DNA of 64,000 nt, from contig NC_088342.1 in assembly GCF_036884655.1 (NCBI RefSeq), positions 30,435,001-30,499,000 of the forward strand, read 5' to 3'. The notes under the pieces are model-generated. The model made no database searches, had not been told where the DNA came from, and worked only from the letters and a program-made list of their open reading frames with translations. Below, in pieces: positions 44,091 through 57,200 of this stretch. Each line of letters opens with the position of its first letter. Position 1 is the first letter of the stretch. This DNA comes from Musa acuminata AAA Group (taxonomy: Eukaryota; Streptophyta; Magnoliopsida; Zingiberales; Musaceae). The translations under genes were made by a program, and so were the position numbers.

Positions 44091-45540
44091 TGGTCTAATA
44101 GCATCTTCCTTGCTGCCATGGTTTGCCTTCATCTTTCCTTGCACAGTGTTGCGTCAGATGTTAAAGAGTATATAACAATGATAACTAAAATTTTCAACAT
44201 TGACCCTAACGTTTACAATCAAGTGATACTTTTTAAGTTAATATAAACATTGAATCTGTATTCCTCTTTTCCTTGTATCATCCATCTTCCTGGTTGTAAA
44301 CACTCACCTGAACTTATTGCTCAGTAAATGGACAAAAAGATATCCATAAAAAGAACATGCATGAGAACTTGGACTCCTGTGTATGTCCCATGAAATGAAA
44401 TGAGTGACTCTTATTAGTGTGCCAGCCAAGGAGCATGTCCAAAATCTAACTCGAGCTTTCATCATCACACTTTGGAACAGCCGAAAACAGTCACGTGTTA
44501 TATTGAAACCTGTGGATTGATCATCAGAATTATTAGGCAGCTTGGATGTTGACAAGATCTTAGGTTTATGCCTGATAAAATTAGGTGCAATAATAGCTCC
44601 CAAATAGGATTCGGAAAAAGGGAAGCTATGGAAACACTCGAAGAACCACACTGAGGTATGTCTTAAAATGTAAAAGAAAGCAATAAGCTGACAAGGGTTG
44701 TGGAGCTCAAACATGTAAAGCCTATCTATCATGCTGCTTCTTTTGACTAATCTTACTCAAGTGTTGCTGCTTTTATGCAGCAACGAGTGCCTGCGTGTAT
44801 GCTTTCCTGTAATAATAATTTCACTCCGAGAGAAATATCAAGCACGATTCACAGGTTTAAAAGAAAGCATTATTTTTATATGAAAAGTCGGTCGACAGCG
44901 TGTGGTGTTCATGTTCGTTCGTTCGTTCTATCAGCAACCGAGTGCCTGCCTCTATGCTTCTTCCTTCTCTTCATGTTCCTTCTATCAGGCTTTGACATAA
45001 TCTCTCTCCAATTTCATTCATTTTTCGCTTTGTTGTGTGTGCATTATATTAAACGGAAAAAAATGCAACGCATTCAGAAGGCAAGAGAACCATTTTTCTT
45101 TACTGCTGCTTCCCTATGCTTGCTTACGCTCTATAAATTACTTGTACATTGACCTGTTCGAGAATCTTAAGCTGCATTGCTTGATAACCCAGGCAAACTT
45201 AAAAGAAATTACACACCAAACAGTTCGACTTTGATCCAGCAGCACAATGGGAGATATTGCTCTGTAGCAGATCAAATTCCACCACCTACCTCAACATACT
45301 TCATCAGCTGAAAGTTTCAGGGATTACACCTCCACTAAGTTCATGCATCGAAGGTAGTGGTGTCGGCTAAAGCAACCACTCCTTGAAACCACATTCGCAG
45401 CCCCCACTGACCACCACAAGGAACAAATCAGAACCTGCATTTCCTTTGGAGCAAGATTTCAACCACTGTAAGGACATATTTCAGCGAAGAGTCGATCATG
45501 GATGACTATTTGTCGATACGAAAAGATTGCAACGAGTCGA
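44091..45540. other. Intergenic, no gene recognised
   Basis: A 142-codon minus frame (44732-44304) and a 125-codon plus frame (44775-45152) are open but carry no known motif. GTTCGTTCGTTC repeats occur at ~44912. A small gene or non-coding transcript cannot be excluded. Confidence 0.35.
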
Positions 45541-46680
45541 TCTTCCACTTTCACCTTAACAAAATTTTCTTTTTTTTTTTCTTTTCTTTAACAACGGTTA
45601 CAATGACAAAACAACTCAAAGCATGAGTTGAATGATTGTTTTGTGCTACAATCCTTTGGCTTTCAAATGTCTCTCTCCTATTTATACAAGTTAGGAGGAA
45701 GGATTTTCCTCAAGTAGAGAGATATCCTATCAAGGACGTCAATCTTACCGATGTAATACAAAAAGGTGACGAGCGAGAGGCTTCGTGAGTGAGTCGGCTA
45801 ACTGATCAGCCGAATGGACATGAGAAACTCGTAGTTGACGACAGACAACTTGATCTTACACAAAGTGGAAGTTGATAGCAATATGTTTCATACGGGAGTG
45901 AAACACCGGATTAGTGTACAAATAGGTAGCTCTGATATTATCACAATATATTATAGGAGTAGAGTTGATATTGAGTTCTTTGAGCAGATTTATGACTCAA
46001 TTGAGTTTTTCAGTGGAAGTGGCGATGGCACGGTATTCAGCTTCAGTTGTAGACTGTGCGACTGTCTTTTACTTCTTAGAATTCTAACTAATTGGATTAG
46101 TGCCAAGGAAGATAATATACCTCAATGTGGATGTTCGATCATCAAAGTTGCCTACCCAATCAACATTGGTAAAGGCATGAAGCTGAAGTGGAGAGTATTT
46201 ATGAAGAAAGACACCATAATTGAGAGTCCCCTTAAGATACCGTAGGACTCGTTTGACCATGTACTAATGCATAATAGACGACCTCTACATAAACTATGAT
46301 AATTTGTTAACTACAAATGATATATCGAGACGGGTGAGAGCTAAGTATTGTAGGGAACCAATGACTTGTCAGTATTGAGTGGGTTCCATAGCAATACTTC
46401 CATCAAATAATTTGAGAGAGCTACTAGCAGATAGAGGAGTTGTAACCACATTTGCGTCCTGCATGTTTGTTTTGGATAATAAATCTTGAATGTACTTTCT
46501 TTGTGACAAAAAGAGATCGAAAGATGTGAATATAGTCTCTACACCCAGAAATTAGTTTAGGGGTCCTAGATCTTTGAGCGAGAATCGATTTGTCAACTGT
46601 TTAATGAATGCTTGGATTTCTACAGAGTTGTTCCCTATGACAATGATGTCATCCACATAGACCAGAATATATATTGTATC
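45541..46680 (-). pseudogene. Copia RT/RNase H relic with partial LTR
   Basis: Reads on the minus strand from 46680: [13 protein letters not shown] (RT catalytic YVDD at 46659-46648), [11 protein letters not shown] with a stop, SQRKYIQDLL, TPLSASSSLKL, QVIGSLQYLALTRLDIS (stop just before), then near 46260-46080 the RNase H block (LQLHAFTNVDWVGNFDDRTST) and, near 45770, LADSLTKPL, the usual Copia pol terminus. Frameshifts and stops are spread along it. Beyond pol lies LTR-like DNA with a TATAAATAG box (reverse of 45678-45687). Integrase and the first half of RT are missing; sequence changes at 46681. Confidence 0.8.
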
Positions 46681-46716
46681 GCTATAGTGTTGTATCATTG
46701 ATTTTTTGATACCATC
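46681..46716. other. Junction with decayed primer-binding site
   Basis: Ends TTTTTTGATACCATC before the family L LTR. The reversed site reads TGGTATCA followed by AAAAAA, so only the first eight bases of the primer-binding site survive. Confidence 0.5.
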
Positions 46717-47162
46717 TGTCACGAACTTAGATGGTTTTGCCTAAGTTGTGCAACACCTATGCGTGTCCGTCCGTAAAGGTCAGCCTTCCCGAAACCTCTT
46801 ATGGTCCCTTAGGACCTACAAAAAAGAAAACGAGTTAAAGAAAGTGTCTAACTAGAGATTCATAAGCAAACATTTCAAAAAATACTTCATAGATAATGTA
46901 AATTATAAATAGACTTTACAAGCTCTGAATGGTTACACAACAAAGGGTCAAAATAATCCACTATAGACCGAATATCTCTCACAAGTGTCCACATGACACA
47001 ACCTTTATTTACAAGCCTAAGAAGGCCACCAAACCTAACTAAAATAAGGTTGTTAAGCCTTCGATCGTTCATCTACATGTTGTGCAAAGCATGAACAAAC
47101 AGAAAGATACGGACATATATAAGTATTATATTAAATATCCTGTTTAGAACTTTGTCCGTGAC
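46717..47162 (-). repeat. Family L LTR, second copy
   Basis: TGTCACGAACTTAG to GTCCGTGACA; the same layout as 26069-26514 and 30179-30624 with many more substitutions, so an older copy. Confidence 0.85.
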
Positions 47163-49437
47163 ATTCTCCCCCACTTATTCCTTCGACGTCCTCATCGAAG
47201 CTTTTCCTGAAATTGTAACTCCTCGCCTTTGCTGAGTCTTCAATCTTCTACTCTAGTTGCAATGCGCCTCTTGGCTCCCAGTTGCTCTCCATTGTTGTTT
47301 TTGAGTAGTCAAACCTTTGATCTGTTATGCTGTTTCAACTTATCAATGACTCTGACTCTAGTGTGGGTTTGGCTGAGTTGTGTTGATCTCTATTAGTTCC
47401 TGCGGATCCTCCAGATAAAGGAAAAGACTATCCTTACTATGTGCTAGTCTCTCAAATGCCTCATGTTGCTTAAACTGGGTGGATTCTTGTTGGAGCTTTA
47501 ACGAGCATTGCCTTGCAAACTTTTAAAGTTTTGGGTCCTTCCTCTACAAAATTTGCCCATCGACTCTTCTTTCACTTAGTTGTCGCTTCCAAGTAGATTT
47601 GCATCACTTTTGCTTTCGATTGACATTTTATTGGGAAATAAAGTGGATGATCTACTCTCAATAGCACTAATCACTATTAGTGAGGATTTAAAAACTATTA
47701 TCTTCTAATATCTTCAAAGGATCTTTGAACCTATGCAGAGCTCCTCTATTGGATAAATAAGAGAATTAGGGTACTCAGTTTCGCCCATTCTATTAAGAGT
47801 TGAGAAGACAATGGTTACTTGACTTCGCCCACCTCCTCAAAGGTTGTACTTTATGCATCAAGCTGGTTACTGACCTTCGCCTGCTCTTTACTCACACTTC
47901 TGAAGAACTCGAAGTGTTTGTATTCCTTGCATTGAGTTAGTTACTGTGATTCACCTTCTCAATGCCATCGAACTTCTGGAATGCAAGAAGTTTTCACCCC
48001 AACTTGGAGTAAGTCTCTAATAGTTTTGGTCACCTCTAGGATTGTACTGTCTTCTTCATCAATCCGACCGCCTACTCAACTGAGTAGCAAAGGTACAACA
48101 CTGCATACTTCCTACTTCGTTCCTTAGTCGTGCACTCTTGTATGACCCGAAGTCCTTCACTTTCGGCTATCTTGATGAGAAGCTCGTTAGCACTAGTCTT
48201 ACGAAGTTCCTTGGCCTTTGCCCTTTAGCCTTATCTCGGTACTTGGAGTTTGCCTCTACATGCTCCACCTCCTCAGCCCTTTTCACGACCAAGTACTCTC
48301 CCTTCATGAGAGCAAGGGTTCAATGACTTTCACGGAAGTCTCGCCTCTGCGGTACCATGGCGTTGCCATGCCCGTGACCCTACTATCCGTTATCTCACAT
48401 CTACATCCCTTTTCTTCACGATCAGTAGATATATCTCTATAGCACTCCTCCGAGTCTATCTATATTCTAACTGATGCTTGATTTTAGGTAGCTAAGTCCC
48501 TCTGGACTCGTCATTGCTTCCTTGCCCCTTTCGACCCCCTACTTCAACACCTCTGTGTTCTCCAAGCAGCTCCCTTTGGTCGATGGAGAGACAGACTACA
48601 ACTCCCATGCATGGCCTCTACCATCATGTTGTATGGTTTGCACCGATTCTATTCTCCTTAGCTTCCTTGGTAGCAACGTTCGCTTACTCGACCTTATCCT
48701 CTGACTTGCCGAGCTCCCTTAAGTGAATATAGGCTTTGGAGTAGTCCAACTCTCAAGCTGCTTCGATCATACCTCTACATGATCAAGTCCCTCCCATGGG
48801 ACTCATTGGTATTTGCATTCAAATTTTTCTCTCGATGGTACATAACCCCCATATGCTGATGACCAAGGCTTTCAACCGATGTAAAATTCAATGCACGCAT
48901 GGAAGACCTGCCTCTACGGTATCATGACCTTCACTCCTTGAATCCATAGCCCTTCTTGTCGACGTGTTGTTCACCAAAGTGGAGCTCCTAGTAGCTCCTG
49001 ATCATACCTCCGTATGATATAGTCCCTCACGGGACTATGTCGTGTGTATCGCATTGTCACAAATTGTTCTACCACAATCTACTACACCATGCTGCCTCAT
49101 AGTGACATCTCTATTGCATTCTGATCCTTGTGGGATAAACTCGAATTGTGATCCCTCCATGTGTGGCCTTTGCCAATACATCGCAGGGTCTCTTCCACCT
49201 TTGATTATGTTTGCTCCTTTGGCAATCGACTTTCATCCCCCCACTCTTGGGTCACACCTAGATGAAGCACTACTCTAGGACAGTCCATCGCCTAGTAACT
49301 CCTGAAGTCCACCGACTTTATTGTAATTAGTGTACTATTGTCTGGATCCTAGGCCTCTGCCCCTATCAGCATAATCTTCGTTGTGCACTGCTTCCTTCAT
49401 GGCAATTTGAATGGTAACGTCGTAACATATTCTTCAA
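47163..49437 (-). mobile_element. Family L internal region, second copy, truncated
   Basis: Starts with TTCTCCCCCACTTATTCC (reversed polypurine tract) and is collinear with 26515-28770. Homology stops at ATATTCTTCAAT (49437), about 1.4 kb before the expected 5' LTR. A short family L piece reappears at 51518-51585, matching ~29027-29100. Confidence 0.8.
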
Positions 49438-49482
49438 TAATCCTCACACTCTCTCTCTCTCTCCCCATAAGGACTCACTAAT

Positions 49483-50827
49483 TGATAGCAGATAAGATTT
49501 CCCTAACTATATGAGTAAATCTCTCTACTCTGATAAGATTTCCTTAACTGTATGAGGAAATCTCTCTACTTTGTTGAGAAAAATTCTCCCTCTTAATCTG
49601 TATAAATAGGGGGAGAATAGGTTCAATGTAAAACAACTTCTTTAATAATTCTTCTTGTCTTCTATTCTTTTCAACATGGTATCAGAGCAAGGAGACGAGC
49701 CAAGCTCTACGGCCATCGAAGCCTGCCATTCTCCATATCCCTTGCTTTTATAGAGCAGAGAATGGGGGAACTCTTTCCTGTCAGACTCGCTTCCCTATCG
49801 GACTCCTCTCTCCGTCTGTTGTACGACGCGTGACGCCTACACTGCTATCACAGCTGCTGCTGTAACCACACCCGGCATTACCATCAAGTGTGACCACAAC
49901 AACGAGGGCCTGTTTTGGTGCGGCCGGCTGCTTGCCCTCGACAATGGATCCCTCTCCATCCCCTGCCTACTTCCCTCTTCTCCTTCATGCGACCTTCTTC
50001 TTCACCAGCGCCGCCTGCACCGACCCAAGGCTTGAGTTGTTTGCCACTGTAGCATCGTCTTTATCAAGCTGTGAGCTGCATCAATCGCAGCCCGCTGCCT
50101 CGCTGTCAACTGTCGATTCTTAGCTCTTGCTAAGAGCTAATCGCTGCAGATTTCTCTACCAAATCGCTACAAATTTCTCTACCAAATCACTACAGATTCC
50201 TCCTGCTGCAGCTTCCTCCTCTGCTATAGCATCACTACAGCGTTGCTGCAGCTTTCTCCTCTACTGTAGCATCACTGCAACTTTCTCCTCTATTGCAACA
50301 TTGCTATAGCTTTCTCCTCTGCTACAGCTTTCTCCTCTACTGTAGCTTCCTCCTCTGCTGTAGCATCATTGCAGCTTTCCCCTATGCTCTCTCCTTTGCT
50401 GCAGCTACCTCCTTTACTGTAGCTTCCTCCTCTGCTGTAGTATCACTATAGCATCGCTACAGCTTTCTCCTCTGCTGTAGCTTTCACAATAGCCATAGCC
50501 GTAGCTGCCGTCATCGCAATCGTAGTAGCGATCTACTCTTGCCCTACTCATAAAGCCTCTCACTCGTAAACTATTTGCTTTGCATCGATCCAAGATTGGT
50601 ATCCTTAATAGGAGCACTATCTTGCGAGGGCATGATAGCAGATAAGATTTTTCTAACTATATGAATTAAATCTTTCTACTCTGATAAGATTTCCCTAACT
50701 ATATGAGGAAATCTCTCTACCCTATTGAGGGAAATCCTCCCTCTTAATCTGTATAAATAGGGGGAGAATAGCTTCAATGTAAAACGGCTTCTTTAATAAT
50801 TCTTCTTGTCTTCTATTCTTTATAATA
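49483..50827 (+). mobile_element. Short-LTR retrotransposon (194/195-bp LTRs)
   Basis: LTRs 49483-49676 and 50633-50827 (TGATAGCAGATAAGATTT to TTCAACA or TATAATA), each with TATAAATAGGGGGAG and followed directly by TGGTATCAGAGC (49677, 50828). The 956-base internal DNA is GC- and CT-rich without a convincing frame. Size suits a TRIM-like element or a derivative of a Copia family with short LTRs. Confidence 0.7.
50199..50484. repeat. Degenerate GCTGTAGCTTCCTCCTCT minisatellite
   Basis: Roughly 18-base units plus variants with CATCACT inserts repeat across the internal region; the same array restarts at 51310-51440 in the second internal copy. Confidence 0.75.
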
Positions 50828-51440
50828 TGGTATCAGAGCAAGTGAGACGAGCGAGACTCCACAGCCATCGAAGCTTGCTATTCATCACATCCCTTGTCTT
50901 TGTAGAGAAGAGAAGGGGGGAACTCTTTCTCATCGGACTCGCTTCCCTATCGGACTCCCCTCTCCATCCTCCGTTGTATGGCACATGACGCCTTCACTGC
51001 TACCCCAACAACTGTCGTGACCACACCCGACATCGCCATCAGGTGCGGCCACAACAATGAGAGCCTATTTTGGTGTGGCCGACTGCTCGCCCTCGGTAGT
51101 GGATCCCTCTCCAACCTCTACCCGCTCCTTCCCTCTTCTCCTCTATGCGGCCTTTTTCTTCACCGGCGTCGCCTGCACCGACCCCAGGCTCGGGTTGTTT
51201 GCCATCGTAGCATCGTCTTCATCAGGCTATGATCTGCATCAATCGTAGCCTGCTGCCTCACTGTCAACTATCGATCCTCAGCTCCTACTAAGAGCTAATC
51301 GCTATAGATTCCTCCTCTGTTGTAGCATTGTTGCAACTTCCTTCTCTACTGTAGCTTCTGCTGCAACTTTCTCCTCTGCTGTAGCTTCCTTCTCTACTGT
51401 AGTATCGCTACAGCTTCCTCCTCTGCTACAGCTACCTCCT
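50828..51440 (+). mobile_element. Second internal region of short-LTR element
   Basis: Primer-binding site at 50828-50839, then sequence parallel to 49677-50390. With the preceding element it forms LTR-internal-LTR-internal. It ends in the minisatellite, with no third LTR. Confidence 0.7.
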
Positions 51441-51477
51441 CTATTATACCTCACATCAAATACAGGATTATTACCTG

Positions 51478-51517
51478 TGACAATGATGTCATCCACATAG
51501 ACCAGAATATATATTGT
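51478..51517 (-). repeat. 40-bp Copia RT fragment identical to 46640-46679
   Basis: ACAATGATGTCATCCACATA and the following 20 bases match the YVDD segment of the minus-strand Copia relic at 46.6 kb with no visible difference. Immediately followed by family L sequence. Confidence 0.85.
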
Positions 51518-51590
51518 GAAGCTCTGTGCCTCCGATCCATGTTCCGTCTTCTATGCTGACTCCCTTTATGTGACTTGGGTATCATATGGC
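51518..51590 (-). mobile_element. Family L internal fragment
   Basis: CTGTGCCTCCGATCCATGTT and the next ~45 bases match 29033-29100 of the complete family L element. Confidence 0.6.
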
Positions 51591-53740
51591 AAATACAAGA
51601 AGACCTTTTGTTTGGAAAGTTGGCACGTGATTCACTAGTGTCATTTGAAGAACTCTATGATAAGTTGCCAAGACCATCCGTCATAGCTCAAGTCAGTCAA
51701 AAATCTAAGAAGAAGAGTAACCGGTACAACAAGGGCTCCAAACAAACCTCCCCTCCTCAACCCTCTCAATATTTCAATTGCAACCATCAAGGCAACTACT
51801 TCAATTATCCTCATCCTTGGCGTCCTGATCACACAAATCAACAAAGAGTTGTTTGCCAGCAATGTGACACAGTTGGCCACTCTGCAAAAGTCTATAGAAC
51901 TCGACCCAGACTTCCTCCTCCATCGTATTGGCCTCACGCAAATCTTACAGTTACTTTAGCTACTGGTCATCAAAATTGGATTATGGACTCTGGCGCATCT
52001 CATCACATCACCTCTGATTTACAAAACTTGTCCATCCACAATGACTATGGTAGAAACAAAGACATCATCATCGGTGACGGTAATAGACTCCCGTTTACTT
52101 ATACTGGTTTCACAATGCTTAATTCACATAGTACTTCGTTTACACTAGATGATGTTTTATGTGCATCCCACATCAAATGAAACCTTATTTCTATTTCTCA
52201 ATTTTGTAAATAGAATCATACCTCAATTGAATTCTTTCCTAACTCATTTCTTGTCAAGGATTTGGGCACGGGGGCATCCCTGGTCCAAGGCCAGAGTAAA
52301 GATAACATTTACGAGTAGTCGTCAGTTCTATAAATCACCCAACCCACTGCCTACTCTTTGGTCGTAGCTCCAACTGATGTGTGGCATCGTCGTCTTGGTC
52401 ATCCCTCAACTCTTATTTAGCAAAAACTGCTTTCCCATTATTTTCTTCCTACGCTTAAAACCAATAACATCATAACTCATTGTGATGCTTGTTTAAGTAA
52501 TAAAAGTCATAGACTTCCCTTTGGAAAATCCTTCATATCTTGCTCTAAACCCCTTGAGGTTATTTACACTGATGTTTGGGGCCCCGCTCCAATCACTTCC
52601 TTTGACAAATTCAGATTTTATATTATTTTCATAGAATATTTTACTAAATACACATGGTTATACCCTCTGCACCATAAATCTAAAGTTTTAACAGTCTTTA
52701 CTAACTTTTGAAGATTGGTCGAGAACTTCTTTCAGTCTAAAATTAAGACTGTTTACTCTGATGGTGGTGGCGAATATCAAGCCATCACATCCTACTTATT
52801 TGCTTATGATATACAATACCTCAAGTCACCTCCATACACTCCTCAACTCGTTGGCTCTGCTGAACGCAAATATCGACATATAGTTGAAACTGGTCTCATA
52901 CTCTTACACTAAGCCTCTATGCCACCAACTTTTTGGACTGCAGCATTTCAAGCTGCCATCTACCTCAATAATCATATGCTCACTCCAGTCCTCGAGTATA
53001 AGTCGTCATTTGAAAAATTATTTTACAAATCCCCAAACCTTTAAAAACTTAAAGTGTTTAGTTGTCTATGTTATCCATGGTTGCGTCCATATGCCTCACG
53101 TAAGATAACATCAAAATCTAAACTTTGTGTTTTCATTGGATACTCCCTTGACCATAATGCCTTTTGATGCTATGAACCCCAATCTCGAAAAGTCTTTACG
53201 TCCTATCAACCGAGTCTCCCATAATATCATCTAGTTATTCTCCTCAAGATCCACACTCCCTCTTTCTCCCGGTACAACAGCTCCTCACCCTCTCTATTGT
53301 GCCTCTCTCTTCTTCACTAGGTTCCCCTATGACTGAAGGCATTGCCTCAGAATCATAATCACTACCTCTATCCTCTCCTAGGACCAATGATACTAAAGTC
53401 CCTCAGTCTACCCTAATCCGTGTTAGTGCCCCTCCACCGCCCATACCTACAACACACCCTATAGCCCTTGGACATCCAATGACAACACGATCCAAAAGTG
53501 GTGTCTTTAAACCATGACAAATCCTTGACCTATATACCATCACAACATCCTCGTTAGAGACCACTGAACCTACCATAATTACTCAAGCCCAAAAATCTCC
53601 ATACTGGCATAAAGTCATGTGTGAAGAATATGATGCACTCCTCCATAATTCTACATGGATCCTTGTACCCTCTCATCCCATACAAAATATCATCGGGTGT
53701 AAGTAAGTCTTTCGAATTAAGCGGAGCCCAAATGAATTAA
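51591..53740 (+). pseudogene. Copia gag-protease-integrase relic (no RT)
   Basis: One frame is open from 51575 to 52177 (201 codons): gag C terminus with GKLARDSLVSFEELYDKLP, Lys/Gln-rich linker, zinc knuckle CQQCDTVGHSAKVYR (last Cys is Tyr) and protease WIMDSGASHHITSD. After a frame break come integrase blocks: HRRLGHPS, HCDACLSNKSHRLPFGKS, LEVIYTDVWGPAPITSFDKF, VYSDGGGEY and SAERKYRHIVETG, so the Asp-Asp-Glu residues are present although stops interrupt. Then KSKLCVFIGYS, a Pro/Ser linker, and the first words of RT (WHKVMCEEYDALLHN, TWILVP, GCK*VFRIKR). It is cut at ~53740 at the start of RT. Lineage not assigned. Confidence 0.88.
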
Positions 53741-54250
53741 GCGGAACTAAGTGGGTCTTTCAATTAGTGATTGTTTAATATTAGATTGAGTAATTTAATA
53801 TATGAAGTCACCAAAGTGACCTCTCATATATAACATTTCTCATGAAAATATTAAATATAATATATATTTATATCCATGCGGTAATTACCCGACCCAAAAG
53901 AAGGTTAATGACCGGTAGGATTTTATACATACTTATAATGGTAAACACGTGATAATTATAAAGATATATATGCAAATGATAAATCAATCCAAAGATGGGT
54001 TTATTATTTGACATGCTTTATTATCAGTATTTGATCATTATAACAAGACAACCACTAGCAATTAATATTGAAGTCCAAAGATAAGATATTAATATTGCAC
54101 TTGGTATCTTGAGATGGATTATATCATTATTTGAATTTACTTAAGTTTATGGTAATAGATATGAGCATAATTTCTGGTTGTCTATTGTTATCTTATTTAG
54201 GTTATCTTGCAACAAAATATGCTAACCTCAATTCAATACCGATTCTAAAC
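53741..54250 (+). other. Non-coding leader of second Copia element
   Basis: AT-rich, between two unrelated Copia relics. It precedes the zinc-knuckle end of the next gag and may be its rearranged untranslated leader. No LTR matching 58079-58675 and no primer-binding site was found here. Confidence 0.4.
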
Positions 54251-57200
54251 AAAACCAACTTTAAGGGCAAGAAAAGAAAATAAAAAATCTAGAAAGAGTG
54301 AGGCTGATAAGGGTCTAGTATAAACAAATAAAATAAAGATGATACTTATTTCTTCTATAAGAAATCTAGGCATTTAAAGATGGACTGTGTCGAATATTAT
54401 GCTTGGCATGCTAAAAAGGATACATTCCTTACTTTGGTTTGTTTTGAAGTCAATTTAACTTTAGTACCTAGAAACAACTAGTGGTTAGACTCCGGTACAA
54501 CAACTAACATTAGTGTTTCAATGCAAGATTGCTTGAGCTACCGAAGGCCCAATAATGGTGAGAGAAGTATTTATATGAGGGACGAAAAATCGGTAGATGT
54601 GAAAGCTATATACACATTTAGATTGTTATTGTGTACTAGATATTATTAGGATTTGAAATACACTTTTGTTGTACCGTCATTTAGACGAAACTTAATTTAT
54701 GTTTCTTATTTGGATAAATTTGGTTATTCTTATTCATTTGGAAACAATCAATTTACTTTGTCTTTAAATTCAAATGTGATTGGAACTAGTTCACTTATGG
54801 CTTATGACAATCTATATTTACTTGATACTATAGCATCCTATCATGAATCCCTGAATGCGAAATTGTGAGGTACTAAACGTAAAATTAAAAATTCGGGTGT
54901 ATTATAACATAAATGTTTGGGTCGCATCTCTAGAAATAGAGTTGAAAGACTTATGTCAGAAGGGATTCTTGATCCCAATAACTTATTAGGTTTGGATATT
55001 TGTGTTAAATGCATTAAAGGTAAACAAACCAAACCTAAGAGATCAGGTGCATATAGAGCTATGAACGTTTTAGAATTGAAACATACAGATATTTGTGGGT
55101 CATTTCCTACACCTTCATAGAATGGTCAACAATACTTCATATTATTCATAGACATTTACTCTTTATATGGATACATATATCTAATATATGAAAAATCTCA
55201 ATCTTTGGATGTGTTCAAAATATTTAAAGCCGAAGTTAAAATTTAACTCAGCAAAAGGATAAAAAGCGTCAGATCTAATAGTGGAGGGGAATATTACGGC
55301 AGAAATGACGGCTAAGTGAACAACGTCTAGGACCATTTACTTTATACCTAGAGGAGTGTGGAATTGTCCCTCAGTATATAATTCTAGGATCATCTAACAT
55401 GAATGGTGTAGCTGAAAGACGAAATCGCACACTTAAGGACATGGTAAGAAGTATGATTTCTCAATCTACTTTGCCAGAGTCACTCTGGGGAGAAGCAATA
55501 AAAACTGTAGCTTACATTCTTAATAGAGTACCAACTAAAGCAACTGCAAAAACACCTTATGAGCTCTAGATTGGGAGAAAGCCTAGTCTAAGACACTTAC
55601 GTGTATAGGGTTGCCTAGTTGAGGCAAGTCCTTATAGGCCTAATGAAAAAAAATTGAAACCCCGAACAATAAACAGTTACTTTATTGGTTATTCTGAGCG
55701 ATCTAAGAGGTATAAATTTTATGATCGTAAATCAATAAATATTTTTGAGATGGGTATTGCTATATTTTTTGAGGATATTGAGTTTGGGGGGAGAAATAAG
55801 GTTAAAGACTTTACCTTTGAGGAAGAATTGGTTCAGTCTGATCCAATTCATATAGTTGTCATTAATGTGACAAAATTAGTACCTCAAAAGGAGATAGTCA
55901 TTTTAACTCTCATACAGTACGAGGAAATTGTTCATGAGGAACAAACTCAACATCCTTAAGAATCCGTGTTGCAAGAGCCAGCACCTTTGTGACGATCCAC
56001 TAGGGAAATGAGGAGTGCCATTTCGGATGATTATATGGTATTTCTCTAGGAACATGAAGAAAGTAGTGGTATAATGGAAGATAATCCAATCAACTTCTGT
56101 TAAGCCATGGAGGATCTAGTTCGAATAAGTGGATTCAAGCAATGAATCAAGAGTATAAGTTCATACAAGACAATAAAGTTTAGGAACTTGTCCCGTTACT
56201 AGAAGGTGTAAAACTCATTGGTTGTAAATGAATTTTTAAAACCAAAAGGGATTCTAATGGTAATGTGGAGAGGTATAAGGTACGTCTTGTGGCAAAAGGC
56301 TATACTCAAAAGGAATGGATTGAATTTAAAGAGATTTTCTCTCTGGTTTCAACGAATGACTCTTTTAGGACAATTATGGCTCTAGCTATACATTTTGATT
56401 TGGAGCTTCATCAGATTGATGTTAAAATAACATTTCTCAATGGAAACATTGATGAAATAATTTATATGGTACAACCAGAATACTTTGTGTTAGGAGATAT
56501 AAAGAAAATGGTTTGTAAATTAATAAAATCCATCTATAGGCTAAAACAGGCATCCGTCAATAGTACCATAAATTTCATCAGGTAATTATCTCATTTGGTT
56601 TTAAGGTGAACATTGTTGATTATTGCATGTATCATAAATTCAGTTGGGAGCAAATTCATTTTCTTGATATTATATATGGATGATACTCTACTTGTCACAA
56701 ATGATATAGGCATATTGCATAAAACCAAGAGATTTCTATTTAGAAATTTTGAGATAAAAGATCTTGGTGACGCCTCTTTTATATTAGGAATCCAGATACA
56801 CTGAGATAGATCTCGGGGTATTATAAGATTATCACAAAAGAGCTATATCGATAAGGTACTCAAAAGGTTTGGCATACAGGATTGCAAATCAGAAGACACT
56901 GCTATCACAAAGGGAGACAAGTTCAATCTCAATTAGTGCCCTAAAGGATATATGGAAACTCAAGAAATACAGAAGATTCCTTATGCATCAGTTGTAGGGA
57001 GTCTAATGTATGCACAGGTTTGTACACGTCCGGATATAGCATACATTGTTGGAGTGTTAGGCAGATACTTAAGTAATCCTGGAATGGATCATTGTAAGAT
57101 AGCTAAAAAAGTCATGAGATATTTAATGAGGACAAAAGATCATATGCTCACATATAGGAGATCAAACCATTTGGAGATCATTGGGTATTCTAACTCTGAT

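Noticed and set aside
44304..44732. 142-codon minus-strand frame
   Set aside because: No motif, no homology I recognise, no splice-linked neighbours and unremarkable composition.
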